Below the pieces are notes generated by a model. It did not search any database and had not been told where the DNA came from. It saw only the letters and a program-made list of their open reading frames with translations. From Haloferula sp. BvORR071 (lineage in GTDB: Bacteria; Verrucomicrobiota; Verrucomicrobiia; Verrucomicrobiales; Akkermansiaceae): a stretch of 64,000 nt of DNA. Every line of letters begins with the position of its first letter. The stretch's first letter is position 1. Positions 9,101 to 18,211 of the stretch are shown here, piece by piece. The stretch is taken from assembly GCF_000739615.1 (NCBI RefSeq), contig NZ_BATP01000027.1:124001-188000 (forward strand). Direction: 5' to 3'. Made by a program: the position numbers and the translations under genes.

Positions 9101-9112
9101 CCTATAAGACCT
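9101..9112. repeat. Copy of the CCTATAAGACCT intergenic repeat, upstream of sdaA
   Basis: The 12-mer CCTATAAGACCT lies 122 bases before the serine deaminase start; an identical 12-mer lies at 10630-10641, just after the gene. It belongs to the ATAGGACCT family of 9-bp units also found at 11414 and 19193. Confidence 0.7.
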
Positions 9113-9233
9113 TAGCCGGATATGCCCTGCCCCTGAGCCTTGGCAGCTTCACCCGCTGGCCTCTGCTGATTCGGTCAATTTTTCCCCGCGTTCTTGCACC
9201 TACCCAGCCGCCTGCGGATGATGGCCCGCGGCC

Positions 9234-10604
9234 ATGACCTTGTCCGCGCTCGACCTTTTTACCATCGGCGTGGGTCCCTCCTCCTCGCACACGGTGGGAC
9301 CCATGCGGGCAGCGTGCCGCTTCGTGCTCGCGCTGCAGCAGAAAGGCCTGGCCCCACGGGTCGCCCGCCTGCACTGCGATCTCTACGGTTCGCTCGCCGC
9401 CACCGGCAAGGGCCACGGCACCGACTCCGCCATCCTGTTAGGCTTCTGCGGCCAGGAACCGGAGACCATCGAGATCGACAGCATTCCGGACCAGCTCGCC
9501 GCCATCCGCGCCGGGGTGCTGCGCACGCCTTGGGGTACGGATCTGCCCTTCAACGAGAAGACGGATCTCGACTTCAAGCGCCTCAAACCGCTGCCGATGC
9601 ATCCGAACGGCATGCACTTCACCGCGCTCGATGCCGCGGGAAATCCGCTCGCGGATGAGATCTTCTATTCCCTCGGCGGCGGTTTCATCGCCACGGACGC
9701 GGAGATGCAGCAGCCCGCCGCGCCCGGGATCGCGGTCGCCCATCCCTTCACCTGTGCCGCGGAGTTGATGGCGCGCAGCGAGGTCACCGGCCTCTCGATC
9801 GCCGACCTCTTGTTGGAGAATGAAGCGGCTTTCCGCCCGGAGGCAGAGACCCGCGCCAGGCTCGATGCGATCTGGAACGCGATGCAGGCCTGCGTGAAAC
9901 GCGGTTGCTCCCAGGAAGGCACCCTGCCGGGCGGACTGAAGGTCAAGCGCCGTGCCAAGGCGATCCATGCCGCGCTCTGCAACAACCCGGAAGCCTCGCT
10001 CACTGATCCGCTGACCATTCTCGACTGGGTCAATCTCTACGCGCTCGCGGTGAACGAAGAGAACGCCGCTGGCGGACGCGTGGTCACTGCGCCCACCAAT
10101 GGCGCAGCTGGCATCATCCCCGCCGTGCTCCATTACGCCGTGCGGTTCCGGCGCTCGCCTTATCCCGACGGCGTGCACCGTTTCCTGCTCACTGCCGCCG
10201 CCATCGGCATGCTCTACAAGCGCAACGCTTCGATCTCAGGTGCGGAAGCCGGCTGCCAAGGCGAAGTCGGCGTGGCCTGCTCGATGGCTGCCGCCGGCCT
10301 GGTCGAATACCTCGGCGGCAAACCCACCCAAGTGGAGAATGCCGCGGAGATCGGCATGGAGCACAACCTCGGCCTGACCTGCGATCCCGTCGGGGGCTTG
10401 GTGCAGATTCCCTGCATCGAGCGCAACGCCATGGCCTCGGTGAAGGCGATCAATGCCTCCCGCCTCGCCATGGCAGGCGACGGCTCTCACTTCGTCTCCC
10501 TGGACAAGGTCATCAAGACCATGCGCGACACCGGCCGCGACATGAAGTCGAAGTACAAGGAGACCTCCCGCGGTGGCCTCGCCGTCAATGTGGTGGAGTG
10601 TTAG
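9234..10604 (+). CDS. sdaA: L-serine ammonia-lyase (iron-sulfur L-serine deaminase, single chain)
   Basis: Converts L-serine to pyruvate and ammonia in the cytoplasm using a 4Fe-4S cluster. The 456-residue length matches single-chain SdaA. The N-terminal beta domain contains SSSHTVGPM (about 16-24). The catalytic alpha domain has [14 protein letters not shown] (about 287-300) and the three cluster cysteines Cys341, Cys383 (TCDPVGG) and Cys394 (IPCIERN), nearly the same spacing as in the E. coli enzyme. The last codons read TGT TAG. The gene is monocistronic, between two copies of a CCTATAAGACCT repeat. Its role is probably serine catabolism or serine detoxification. Confidence 0.95.
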   Translation: MTLSALDLFTIGVGPSSSHTVGPMRAACRFVLALQQKGLAPRVARLHCDLYGSLAATGKGHGTDSAILLGFCGQEPETIEIDSIPDQLAAIRAGVLRTPWGTDLPFNEKTDLDFKRLKPLPMHPNGMHFTALDAAGNPLADEIFYSLGGGFIATDAEMQQPAAPGIAVAHPFTCAAELMARSEVTGLSIADLLLENEAAFRPEAETRARLDAIWNAMQACVKRGCSQEGTLPGGLKVKRRAKAIHAALCNNPEASLTDPLTILDWVNLYALAVNEENAAGGRVVTAPTNGAAGIIPAVLHYAVRFRRSPYPDGVHRFLLTAAAIGMLYKRNASISGAEAGCQGEVGVACSMAAAGLVEYLGGKPTQVENAAEIGMEHNLGLTCDPVGGLVQIPCIERNAMASVKAINASRLAMAGDGSHFVSLDKVIKTMRDTGRDMKSKYKETSRGGLAVNVVEC

Positions 10605-10613
10605 AGTCCGCCG

Positions 10614-10643
10614 ATAGGTCTCATAGCACCTATAAGACCTATT
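10614..10643. repeat. Three degenerate ATAGGACCT 9-bp units after sdaA
   Basis: Units ATAGGTCTC, ATAGCACCT and ATAAGACCT followed by ATT fill the short gap after the sdaA stop. The last unit forms the exact 12-mer CCTATAAGACCT found upstream of the same gene. Confidence 0.65.
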
Positions 10644-10664
10644 CGGGGAAACCGCAGTCCGCCC

Positions 10665-11153
10665 TCAGAACGGACGCTCTACCACCACATACCCGCCGGA
10701 GCGAGCCTGGTAGTAAACATTCCCCGCGCGGTAGTAGCGCTGGCCGCCACGGTTCACGACGACGTAGCCGCTCGGCAGGGTGCGGATGACCGTTACGTGG
10801 CCCTCGTGCTGGAAGTCATCGCGGTCGCGTCCGTCTCCGTCGCGATCCACGCCATCCCAGTCGTTGTCATAGCCGCGCGGCTTGCCGTCCCATCCAGCAT
10901 CACCCGGGTGCGGTGGCTTCACGACCACGTAGCTACTGCCCTGCGGACGGTAGTAAACGTTGTCATGAGAGTAGTAGCGGGTGCCAGAGACGACCTCGGT
11001 GCGATAGCCTGTTGGCAAGGTGTGCACCACGTAGCCCGGCTGATAAGTCGTGGCGGTGACCACGGCCCCGGATGCCGGTGTGTAGGTTTCCACACAGCTG
11101 CTCAGCAGCGCGGTGGCAGTGCCCAAGGTGAGAAGAGCGATTTTGGTTTTCAT
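10665..11153 (-). CDS. DUF6515-like lipoprotein
   Basis: Small lipoprotein of about 162 residues. The start is placed at 11153 (MKTKIALLTLGTATALLSSC), which gives a lipobox LLSSC; the frame reads 76 codons further upstream with no signal. The mature part has two copies of a tyrosine-rich unit: LPTGYRTEVVSGTRYYSHDNVYYRP and LPSGYVVVNRGGQRYYRAGNVYYQ, a pattern used for DUF6515. Between them lies an Asp/Arg-rich stretch (WDGVDRDGDGRDRDDF). It is likely anchored to the outer or inner membrane facing the periplasm. The molecular role is unknown. Confidence 0.7.
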   Translation of the reverse strand: MKTKIALLTLGTATALLSSCVETYTPASGAVVTATTYQPGYVVHTLPTGYRTEVVSGTRYYSHDNVYYRPQGSSYVVVKPPHPGDAGWDGKPRGYDNDWDGVDRDGDGRDRDDFQHEGHVTVIRTLPSGYVVVNRGGQRYYRAGNVYYQARSGGYVVVERPF

Positions 11154-11606
11154 GGTAGTGTCAGTTGCGACATCCCGCTTCGCAGACCCCGTGCCCGGGC
11201 CGCCCTGCGCGGCCACAATCCGTGCAGCTACGGGGGTTGCGTGGGCATCAGCCTGGAATCCTCCCATCCTGTTTGGATGCACCCTGCTTCGCCACGCCGT
11301 GCATCCTGCAAGCGCCCCTCCCATTTGCAGATCATGGCCGTTTTTGCCCCCGTTTATCCGCTTATAATCTGACCCCCGCATTTTAGGGAGTCATGAAAGA
11401 TAGCTTCTTCCCCATGTCACCTATAGTCCTATTTCACAGCTTTTTCACACGACTCTCAAAGCCTTCAAATGCAGCTGATTCTCTTGTGGATGCGTGGATT
11501 CGCAATCCCATTCATGATTCAACTTCGACGCGTCACAGATATTATTTTTCGGTTGTATTGGTATTGTAGTTAGAATAACCACCGCCCGTAGTCTCCCCTA
11601 CTTCGG
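11154..11606. other. 453-base divergent intergenic region
   Basis: Separates the DUF6515 gene (minus) from the M48 protease gene (plus). It holds one consensus -10 hexamer TATAAT at 11363-11368, with no convincing -35 at normal spacing, and a CCTATAGTCCTAT repeat copy at 11414-11426. The last 150 bases before the protease gene are clearly more A+T-rich than the surroundings. No open frame here looks coding. Confidence 0.5.
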
Positions 11607-13460
11607 ATGACCCGTGATCGTTTCCACAACCTCATGGCGGAGCTGGCGCTTTCCCGAAGCGACCAGCCGCGGGAGTTGTTGCGAGAGACGGTGGCGTGGG
11701 CCCTACTCGGCTATGGGGTGCTGCTCGCCGCTCTCGCGGCCTGCGCCTTGTTCGCGCTGACCGGAGTGATCCTGGCCATCGAGTTCGACACGATCCCGGA
11801 CACCTTGGCCGCCGGTAGCATCTCCTTGGCCGGGTTCATGGCTGCCGTGCTCGTGATCGGCTGCCTGTGGATGCGTTTTAAGCCGCCACAGGGCATCGAA
11901 CTCACCGAGGAAGAGCACCCGGAGCTGCTCCGCCTGATCCACGAGACCGGGCGCTTGGCCGGGGGCGTGCGCTTCCACAAGGTGGTCTTGGATGAGGAGG
12001 TGAATGCCGCCGTGCTGCAGAATCCCCGGCTCGGCCTCTTCGGCTGGTACCGCAGCTATCTGGTGATCGGCCTGCCACTTATGGAAATGCTTCCACGGGA
12101 GGAGTTCCGTGCCGTGCTCGCCCACGAGTTCGCCCACCTCGCCGGTCGCGACGGCCGGATCCTCGCTTGGCTTCACCGTACCCGCGTGACTTGGGAGAAG
12201 ATCGCCGGTCGCCTCACCGCCAGCCGCATCTGCCCGCTGCTGCCGAAGTTCGTCCACTGGTTCTGGCCACGCTTCAACGCCCGTGCCTTTCTGCTCTCCC
12301 GCCACATCGAGTTGGAAGCGGACCGGGCGGCGGCCCAAATCGTCTCCACCGCAGCCCTCGCATGCGGACTGCGACGCTTGGCCATCCAAGGGCAGCGGCT
12401 CGAAGAGGAATTCTGGCAGCCGCTGGAATGCACCGTAACGGGCTGCGGCGCGCTGCCCGGCGACGTCATGGAGCGGCTTTCTGTCTTTATCGGCAGCGCT
12501 GTCACGGAAGAGACCCAAGAGCACTGGCATACCCGCGCCATGGCCACCCCGGGAGATCCGGCGGATACCCACCCTTCCCTGGCCGAGCGTCTCGTCCGCT
12601 TGGGCAACCCTCCCTTCGACCTCGGCCCGCTGCTGCCCTCTGCCAGCGCCGCCGTAGAGCTCCTTGATCCGGACTTCATCATCCGTGCCCGACGGCAATT
12701 CAGCGCCAAGTGGCTCACAGAGGCCCGGCGTGCCCGCGCCGCCCTCCGCCCGGCCAATGCAGGCGATGCCCAGGAAGCCCGCGGCGTGCGGGATGCTTGG
12801 AAGCGGATCAGCGCGTTGTCCCGCTTGGACGGCTTGGAAAAGATCCAGCCGGAAGTCGTCGCCCTGCTCGAACGCCGGCCCGACCATACCGGAGCCCTCT
12901 ATCTGCGCGGCTGCCATCTGGCGGCGAAGGGCGACATCCAGTCCGCCGATTTCCTGGAACGGGCCGCCGCGGATCCGATCATAGCCCCGCGCGCCTTCGA
13001 GACCCTCGCGCAATTTCACTCCCGCTTCGGGGACCCCGCCGCCATGCCTGGGCTCAAGGAGCGCGCCGAGCAGCACGAGCGCGAACTCCGCGCCGCCCTG
13101 ATCGAGCGCAGCCAGGTGCAGCCGAAGGACTGCTTCCTGCCCCACGACCTCAGCCCCGCCGAGCTGGAGCGCCTGAGGGAGGTCCTGACCGCAGAACCGG
13201 TTATCCAGCGCGCGTGGCTCGGGGCCAAGCAGGTCAACCACTTCCCCGGCTGGAAGCACCTCGTCCTCATCGTCGATGCCCGCTGGCCCGCCTTCAAGGC
13301 GGTCTCCGAACGCATGCAGAAGCAGCTGCTCGAACGCATCTCCGAGCGCTGTGAAATGGATTCCCATGTCCAAACCCTGCGCCTCGACGAAGGCACCCGG
13401 CCCCTGCTCAAGGCGATCCGCCGCCGCGTGGCCGACAGCGAAGTCTACCGGAGGGCCTGA
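11607..13460 (+). CDS. M48-family membrane zinc metalloprotease with TPR-like C-terminal part
   Basis: A 617-residue membrane protease related to HtpX/Ste24. Two hydrophobic segments (about 35-58 and 71-90) precede the catalytic region. The zinc site is HEFAH (His173, Glu174, His177), with the third ligand Glu237 in ELEADRAAA. Residues about 380-480 form helical hairpins (ALYLRGCHLAAKGD, AFETLAQFHSRFGD) resembling TPR units. A C-terminal 130-residue domain follows (VQTLRLDEGT near the end). These proteases usually act in membrane protein quality control; the extra C-terminal parts suggest substrate or partner binding. The gene is monocistronic and is followed by a candidate small RNA. Confidence 0.85.
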   Translation: MTRDRFHNLMAELALSRSDQPRELLRETVAWALLGYGVLLAALAACALFALTGVILAIEFDTIPDTLAAGSISLAGFMAAVLVIGCLWMRFKPPQGIELTEEEHPELLRLIHETGRLAGGVRFHKVVLDEEVNAAVLQNPRLGLFGWYRSYLVIGLPLMEMLPREEFRAVLAHEFAHLAGRDGRILAWLHRTRVTWEKIAGRLTASRICPLLPKFVHWFWPRFNARAFLLSRHIELEADRAAAQIVSTAALACGLRRLAIQGQRLEEEFWQPLECTVTGCGALPGDVMERLSVFIGSAVTEETQEHWHTRAMATPGDPADTHPSLAERLVRLGNPPFDLGPLLPSASAAVELLDPDFIIRARRQFSAKWLTEARRARAALRPANAGDAQEARGVRDAWKRISALSRLDGLEKIQPEVVALLERRPDHTGALYLRGCHLAAKGDIQSADFLERAAADPIIAPRAFETLAQFHSRFGDPAAMPGLKERAEQHERELRAALIERSQVQPKDCFLPHDLSPAELERLREVLTAEPVIQRAWLGAKQVNHFPGWKHLVLIVDARWPAFKAVSERMQKQLLERISERCEMDSHVQTLRLDEGTRPLLKAIRRRVADSEVYRRA

Positions 13461-13554
13461 GGGTCCCCGCAAAATTCCGGAAAATAATTTCGGAATCTTT
13501 GAACATTCACTCCGGACCGCTGTCTGAATCCATGAAGACCGCGCGTTGCGTGAG

Positions 13555-13583
13555 TTTTCATGTAAGGGTGAACAGCATATATT
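13555..13583 (+). promoter_or_regulatory. Predicted sigma-70 type promoter of the small RNA
   Basis: A TTTTCA -35 element (13555-13560; 4 of 6 matches to consensus) is separated by exactly 17 bases from TATATT (-10, 13578-13583; 5 of 6). Initiation would fall near 13590, and no coding frame starts downstream on the plus strand before the terminator. Confidence 0.6.
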
Positions 13584-13589
13584 GTCAGC

Positions 13590-13654
13590 TCCCGGCTTCG
13601 GCTGGGGTTGATGGTTTTAGCCGCCGGGGGTGGGACCCCGGCGGCAATTTTTTT
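13590..13654 (+). ncRNA. Candidate small RNA, about 65 nt, two hairpins
   Basis: From the predicted start near 13590, the transcript would fold a first stem (TCCCGGC paired with GCTGGGG, including two G-U pairs) closed by the extra-stable UUCG tetraloop at 13597-13600. A short single-stranded linker with a U-run (TTGATGGTTTTA) follows, then a 10-bp terminator stem and a U-tail. This is the layout of many trans-acting sRNAs. The alternative is that this is simply the 3' UTR of the M48 protease gene, which ends 130 bases upstream. I do not recognise a known RNA family. Confidence 0.5.
13620..13654 (+). terminator. Strong rho-independent terminator
   Basis: Perfect 10-bp stem GCCGCCGGGG / CCCCGGCGGC (13620-13629 with 13636-13645) and loop GTGGGA, followed by AATTTTTTT. 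The U-tract is on the plus strand only, so it ends transcription from the M48 gene and/or the small RNA. Confidence 0.9.
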
Positions 13655-13666
13655 GCCTGCGAGGGC

Positions 13667-14110
13667 CTATTTTCTAGGCCGCGGAGCCATTGCCGCCGCC
13701 ACGGCCCCCGGGAGATTCACTCCGCCCCTGCCGCCGAGCCGGGCGTCGATCGCCTCCAACCGCTGGATCAAGTCCCTGACTTCCTTGCGGGTCGCGGGGC
13801 CGCCAGCCGCGTCGCAGAAATGGGTGCGGCAGCCGAAGGGGCGGCCCTCATAGATCTGGCAGCGGTTCATTTTCAGAAAGGGACAGGCCCCATCCGCAGT
13901 CTCCGGCACGCTGGTGCGGCCCGCCGCCCGCCATGCCATCGCCGCCACGAGGGCTTCGCCCTTGGTCAGGAAGGGCGTCCGGCCGGTCATCCGGAAGCGG
14001 CAGCAATCGCCCCGCCCGGTGCAATTGCGCTCGATCGGGCGGGCCTCCCACTCGGCATAAATCGCCCTGACTTCCGCCGCGATCGCGCGGGTTTCAGCAT
14101 CCGGCTTCAC
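13667..14110 (-). CDS. YkgJ-family cysteine-cluster protein
   Basis: A 147-residue protein with the conserved cysteine pattern of the YkgJ (CxxCxxCC, zinc/iron-chelating) family. NCTGRGDCCRF lies near residues 29-39, and GACPFLKMNRCQIYEGRPFGCR near 75-96, with a further Cys in HFCDAAG. Such proteins are predicted to bind a metal or iron-sulfur centre; a biochemical role has not been settled. The ATG overlaps the stop of the DUF1080 gene by 4 bases, so the two are co-translated. No signal peptide, so it is cytoplasmic. Confidence 0.8.
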   Translation of the reverse strand: MKPDAETRAIAAEVRAIYAEWEARPIERNCTGRGDCCRFRMTGRTPFLTKGEALVAAMAWRAAGRTSVPETADGACPFLKMNRCQIYEGRPFGCRTHFCDAAGGPATRKEVRDLIQRLEAIDARLGGRGGVNLPGAVAAAMAPRPRK

Positions 14111-14676
14111 GGCAGATCCAGCTTTTGCACCCGGATGCCCCGGAACTCGACCCGCCCGCGCGTGAACTGCAAGCCGATGTGGCCTGACCCGAGCGGCCGG
14201 CGGTCCGCGTAGCTCACCACTTCCTTGCCGTCGATCCAGACGGTCACCTTGCCACTCTCCACCTTGACCCGCATTTTCCGCCAGTCCGGCGAGTCTGCGG
14301 GGTCATTGGTCCGCAGGCGACCGTTCAGGCTGCCGGTCGGGTAGGCGCTGGAAGTAGGCGCGATATTCACCTCGTAGCACTCGCTGCCGGGGTTCGCGAC
14401 TTCCTTGGGGCTGTTGAGCATCACCCCGCTCTCCGTGTCCTGCCCGGCCCGGAAGCTGAGCTCGAGCTCGAAGTCGCGATAGGTGGCCCGGGTCGTCAGC
14501 AGGCCATCCTGACCCTTGCTGGCCACGATCGCGCCGCCCTCGACGCGCCAGTCGGCCTTGCTCTGGGCCTCCCAGCCCGTGAGATCGCTGCCATTGAAGA
14601 GGTCCTCCCAAGTGCCCGCCGCCGCGAGACCGGCGGAGAGCAGGAAGGCCGCTGCCACCCCGCCGATGATTCTCAT
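14107..14676 (-). CDS. DUF1080 (3-keto-disaccharide hydrolase-like) exported protein
   Basis: About 189 residues, with a signal peptide (MRIIGGVAAAFLLSAGLAAAG) from the start at 14676. It is a single concanavalin-like beta-sandwich of the DUF1080 family: WEDLFNGSDLTGWEA at the start, FELELSFRAGQDTESGVMLNS in the middle and SGHIGLQFTRGRVEFRGIRV at the end. DUF1080 domains are very common in Verrucomicrobia and Planctomycetes, and some hydrolyse 3-keto-glycosides. The frame extends 22 codons upstream of 14676, but these would ruin the signal peptide. It is transcribed divergently from the SGNH/cytochrome gene at 14829 and coupled to the YkgJ gene. Confidence 0.85.
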   Translation of the reverse strand: MRIIGGVAAAFLLSAGLAAAGTWEDLFNGSDLTGWEAQSKADWRVEGGAIVASKGQDGLLTTRATYRDFELELSFRAGQDTESGVMLNSPKEVANPGSECYEVNIAPTSSAYPTGSLNGRLRTNDPADSPDWRKMRVKVESGKVTVWIDGKEVVSYADRRPLGSGHIGLQFTRGRVEFRGIRVQKLDLP

Positions 14677-14828
14677 GATGGTTGCAGTTTGAGCCGGTCC
14701 GGGAATCCTTGCAAGTGCGCTCCGGGAAGCGACCGCCGTCACATGAAAAAGCGGTAGCCGAATCGCCTTCTCGCGACAAAAATGCGCATCCCGCGTCGCT
14801 TGCTGCCGGCCCAGAACCGCTTTTCGCC

Positions 14829-17800
14829 ATGAACCTTCGCTCGCTGCTTCTCGCCCTTGCCACTGCTCTTCCGATCCATGCCGCGGTTTTCCAAGAGCCC
14901 GCCAAGGACGAGCACATCGTCATGATCGGCGACGGCCTGGGAGAGCGGATGCAGTACTACGGGAACTTCGAGACCCAGCTCCACCTGCGCTACCCGGACA
15001 GCCATCTGGTCTTCCGTAACATGTGCTTCCCGGGCGACACCCCGGCCTACCGCCCCCGCGCCGGTCGCAGCACGCCGTGGGCCTTCGAGGGGGCTGAGAA
15101 GCTCCGTCCCGAATATGCCCAGCACAAGGGCGAGGGCCACTACCCCTCCGAGGACGAGTGGCTCACGGTCTGCAAGGCGGACACCATCCTCGCCTTCTTC
15201 GGCTACAATGAATCCTTTGAAGGCTCCGAGGGCCTCGCCAAGTTCCGCGCCGAGCTAGACGCCTTCGTCACCCACACCCTCGCGCAGAAGTACAATGGCA
15301 GTTCCGCCCCGAAGCTGGTGCTGGTCTCGCCGATCGCCTTCGAGGATCTGACCCAGTACTTCGACCTGCCCGACGGCAAGCAGGAGAACGCCAACCTGGA
15401 GATGTATGGCGGCGTGATCCAACAGATCGCCGCGGAGCGTCAGGTCGGCTTCATCGATCTCTTCCACCCCACCCAAAAGCTCTACGCCGACATCAAGGAG
15501 CCGCTCACCTTGAACGGCTTTTCACTCACCGCGGGGGGCGACCGCCGACTCTCCCAAGTGCTGGCGGATGCCCTCTATCAGCCAAAGGATCTGATCCTCC
15601 AGGCCGATCCCGAGAAGGTCCTCAAGGCCGTGAACGATAAGGCGTGGTTCTGGCAGAATGACTACCGCATGCTCAATGGCGTGCATGCCTACGGCCGGCG
15701 TTGGAAGCCCTACGGCGATTTCAACTACCCGGAGGAGATCGAGAAGATCCGCCAGATGACCGCCAACCGCGACATCGCGGTCTGGAAAACGGCGAAGGGC
15801 GAGACGCCCAACCTGGCGGAACTCGATGCCAAGACCCGCCCGCTCGACCCGGTGCCCACCAATTTCACGGGCGAGATCAAGTACCTGCGCGAGAAGGCCG
15901 CCCTGCAGAGCTTCAAGCTGATGGATGGCTTCGAGATCAACCTCTTCGCTTCCGAAGAGGATTTCCCGGATCTCGCCAATCCGATGCAGATGACCTTCGA
16001 CAACAAGGGCCGTCTGTGGGTGGCGACCATGCCGTCCTATCCGCACTATCGCCCCGGCGATCCGATGCCGAATGACAAGATCCTGATCCTGGAGGATACC
16101 GATGGCGACAACCGCGCGGACAAGCAAACCGTCTTCGCCGATGGCCTGCACCTGCCGATCGGCATCGAGCTCACCCCCGGCGGCCTCTTCGTCTCCCAGG
16201 AGCCGAACCTGATGCTGCTGCGTGATACCGATGGCGACGACAAGGCCGACCGCCGCGAATACCTGCTGCACGGCTTCGACCCGCACGATACCCATCACGC
16301 GATCCACGCCTTCTCCACCGATTCCGCCGGCGCGCTTTACATGGGTGAAGGCGTCTTCCTGCACTCACAGGTGGAAACGCCCTACGGCCCTCAACGCTGC
16401 ACCGGCGGTGGCATCTGGCGCTTCGATCCCAAGACGTGGCGCCTTGAGCGCTACGTGCAGACCTACTTCAACAATCCCTGGGGCATCGCCTTCGATGATT
16501 GGCAGCAGTGCTTCATCGCCGATGCATCTGGCGGCAACAACTGGTGGGCGCTGCCGATCTCGATCAAGGCTCCCTTCAGCTACGAGACCGGGAAGATTGC
16601 CGAGTTCGCGCCGAAGTATTCCCGCCCCACCGCCGGTGCCGAGTTCATTTCCTCGCGCAACTTCCCGGATGAGCTGCAAGGCGGCTTCATGACCAACAAC
16701 TCGATCGGCTTCCTGGGCACCAGCATCCACAAGATCTGGGAAGATGGCGGCGGCTTCTCCGGCAAGCACCTCGCCGATCTGGTCACGAGCTCCGACCCGA
16801 ACTTCCGCCCCGCCGACCTTGAGTTCGCACCGGATGGCTCGCTCTACATCACCGACTGGCACAACGCGCTGATCGGCCACATGCAGCACTCGGCACGTGA
16901 CCCAAACCGCGACCACACGCACGGCCGCATCTATCGCGTGGCCTACAAGGGCAAGCCGCTGGTGAAGCCTGTGACCATTGCCGGTGCGGAGATCCCGAAG
17001 CTTTTCGAACTGCTCAAGGAGCCCGAATACCGCACCCGCTACCGTGCCCGCCGCGAACTCCGCGGACTCAAGGCCGAGGTGATCGTGCCCGCCGCGAAGG
17101 CCTGGGTGGAGACCCTCGACAAGGCCGATCCGCGCTACGAGCACCACGTCGCCGAAGCACTGTGGGTGACCTGGGGCCAGAACCAGGTGGACCACGACTT
17201 GTTAGAGCAATGTCTCAACGCGAAGGCCCATCAGGCCCGCGCCGCCGCGGTGGAGGTGATCCGCAACGCCTGGCGGAAGATCCCCGACCACGCTGCACTC
17301 CTGATGAAGGCCGCCGCGGATCCCGATCCGCAGGTGCGGCTGGAAGCCCTTGCCGCCGCATCATGGCTCGACAATACCGATGGCGCAAAGATCGCGCTAG
17401 AAGTGCTGAAGTCGCCGATCGACAAGTGGATGCCGGAAGCGATCAAGACCGCTTTCCTCACCCTCGGAGATGACATCGAGCTGCTGAAGAAGGACGGCAA
17501 GCTCGACCTATCCAACAACCCGCGCGCCGCCGACTATCTCTCCGGCAAGCTGAAGATCGAAGCGGAAGAAACCACCAAGGCGGAACCGGAACCGAAGCTG
17601 CCCGCCGCGGAGCTGGAACTCTGGCGCCTCGGCAAGGAAGTCTACGGCCGCGATGCCCATTGCTTCACCTGCCACCAGCCGGATGGCAAGGGCCAGGCCG
17701 CGATCTATCCACCGCTCGCCGGCAGCGAGTGGGTCACTAGCAGCGATGATGAGCGCCTCATCAAGCTGACCCTGCACGGTCTAACAGGACCAATCACCGT

Positions 17801-18041
17801 TAAGGGTGAGAAGTACGGCATCAATGCAAGCGTCCCACCGATGACTCCCCTCGGTCTGCTCATGAACGACCGCGAACTTGCGGGTGTACTCACCTATATT
17901 CGCAATAGCTTCGGCAATCAGGCACCTGCAGTGGATCCCGCGAAGGTCGCGAAGGTCCGCGAAGCGCTCAAGGACCACGTGCCTCCTTATCAAGCAGAGC
18001 AGTTACTGAAGGAGCATCCCTTCCAAAAGCAGGGCGAGTAA
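14829..18041 (+). CDS. PVC-type heme-binding CxxCH protein with N-terminal SGNH hydrolase domain
   Basis: A 1070-residue exported protein. Signal peptide about 1-19. An SGNH/GDSL-like esterase domain covers about 28-240 (VMIGDGLGERM as block I, ILAFFGYNESF as the Gly-Asn block). A beta-propeller of the PVC membrane-bound dehydrogenase type follows (about 340-720; repeated DTDGDDKADRREYLLHG-like loops and FAPDGSLYITDWHNALIGHMQHS). Next come HEAT-like helices (about 725-930) and a C-terminal cytochrome c domain with HCFTCHQPDGKG (Cys945, Cys948, His949). This matches the large proteins expanded in Planctomycetes and Verrucomicrobia, thought to oxidise carbohydrates in the periplasm and pass electrons through the heme. 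The divergent DUF1080 gene fits such a sugar pathway. Confidence 0.85.
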   Translation: MNLRSLLLALATALPIHAAVFQEPAKDEHIVMIGDGLGERMQYYGNFETQLHLRYPDSHLVFRNMCFPGDTPAYRPRAGRSTPWAFEGAEKLRPEYAQHKGEGHYPSEDEWLTVCKADTILAFFGYNESFEGSEGLAKFRAELDAFVTHTLAQKYNGSSAPKLVLVSPIAFEDLTQYFDLPDGKQENANLEMYGGVIQQIAAERQVGFIDLFHPTQKLYADIKEPLTLNGFSLTAGGDRRLSQVLADALYQPKDLILQADPEKVLKAVNDKAWFWQNDYRMLNGVHAYGRRWKPYGDFNYPEEIEKIRQMTANRDIAVWKTAKGETPNLAELDAKTRPLDPVPTNFTGEIKYLREKAALQSFKLMDGFEINLFASEEDFPDLANPMQMTFDNKGRLWVATMPSYPHYRPGDPMPNDKILILEDTDGDNRADKQTVFADGLHLPIGIELTPGGLFVSQEPNLMLLRDTDGDDKADRREYLLHGFDPHDTHHAIHAFSTDSAGALYMGEGVFLHSQVETPYGPQRCTGGGIWRFDPKTWRLERYVQTYFNNPWGIAFDDWQQCFIADASGGNNWWALPISIKAPFSYETGKIAEFAPKYSRPTAGAEFISSRNFPDELQGGFMTNNSIGFLGTSIHKIWEDGGGFSGKHLADLVTSSDPNFRPADLEFAPDGSLYITDWHNALIGHMQHSARDPNRDHTHGRIYRVAYKGKPLVKPVTIAGAEIPKLFELLKEPEYRTRYRARRELRGLKAEVIVPAAKAWVETLDKADPRYEHHVAEALWVTWGQNQVDHDLLEQCLNAKAHQARAAAVEVIRNAWRKIPDHAALLMKAAADPDPQVRLEALAAASWLDNTDGAKIALEVLKSPIDKWMPEAIKTAFLTLGDDIELLKKDGKLDLSNNPRAADYLSGKLKIEAEETTKAEPEPKLPAAELELWRLGKEVYGRDAHCFTCHQPDGKGQAAIYPPLAGSEWVTSSDDERLIKLTLHGLTGPITVKGEKYGINASVPPMTPLGLLMNDRELAGVLTYIRNSFGNQAPAVDPAKVAKVREALKDHVPPYQAEQLLKEHPFQKQGE

Positions 18042-18052
18042 CCGCGAGATTG

Positions 18053-18076
18053 GCACCGGCGTTTAGTCGCCGGTGC
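18053..18076 (+). terminator. Hairpin after the cytochrome gene
   Basis: Perfect 9-bp stem GCACCGGCG / CGCCGGTGC with loop TTTAGT, 12 bases after the stop codon. AAAATC rather than a U-run follows, so it is a weak or rho-assisted terminator at best, or an mRNA-end stabiliser. Confidence 0.5.
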
Positions 18077-18211
18077 AAAATCGCAGAATCGATTCGCTAA
18101 TTTATCGTAACATTCAATCGGATCACGTGAATCCGGCGGGGGCATGAAGTTGCCTCAGCACTTCGGCGGCGGCACTTGGCACGGTGGCACGCCAGCCGCT
18201 GGTATCGGGGC

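Noticed and set aside
8179..9115. Plus-strand open frames with GGL or EAW tripeptide repeats
   Set aside because: The repeats come from reading the 9-bp tandem array, and the rest of the frame is antisense to the NHL-repeat gene.
11703..13472. 589-codon minus-strand frame opposite the M48 gene
   Set aside because: Mirror frame of a clear protease gene; no conserved features.
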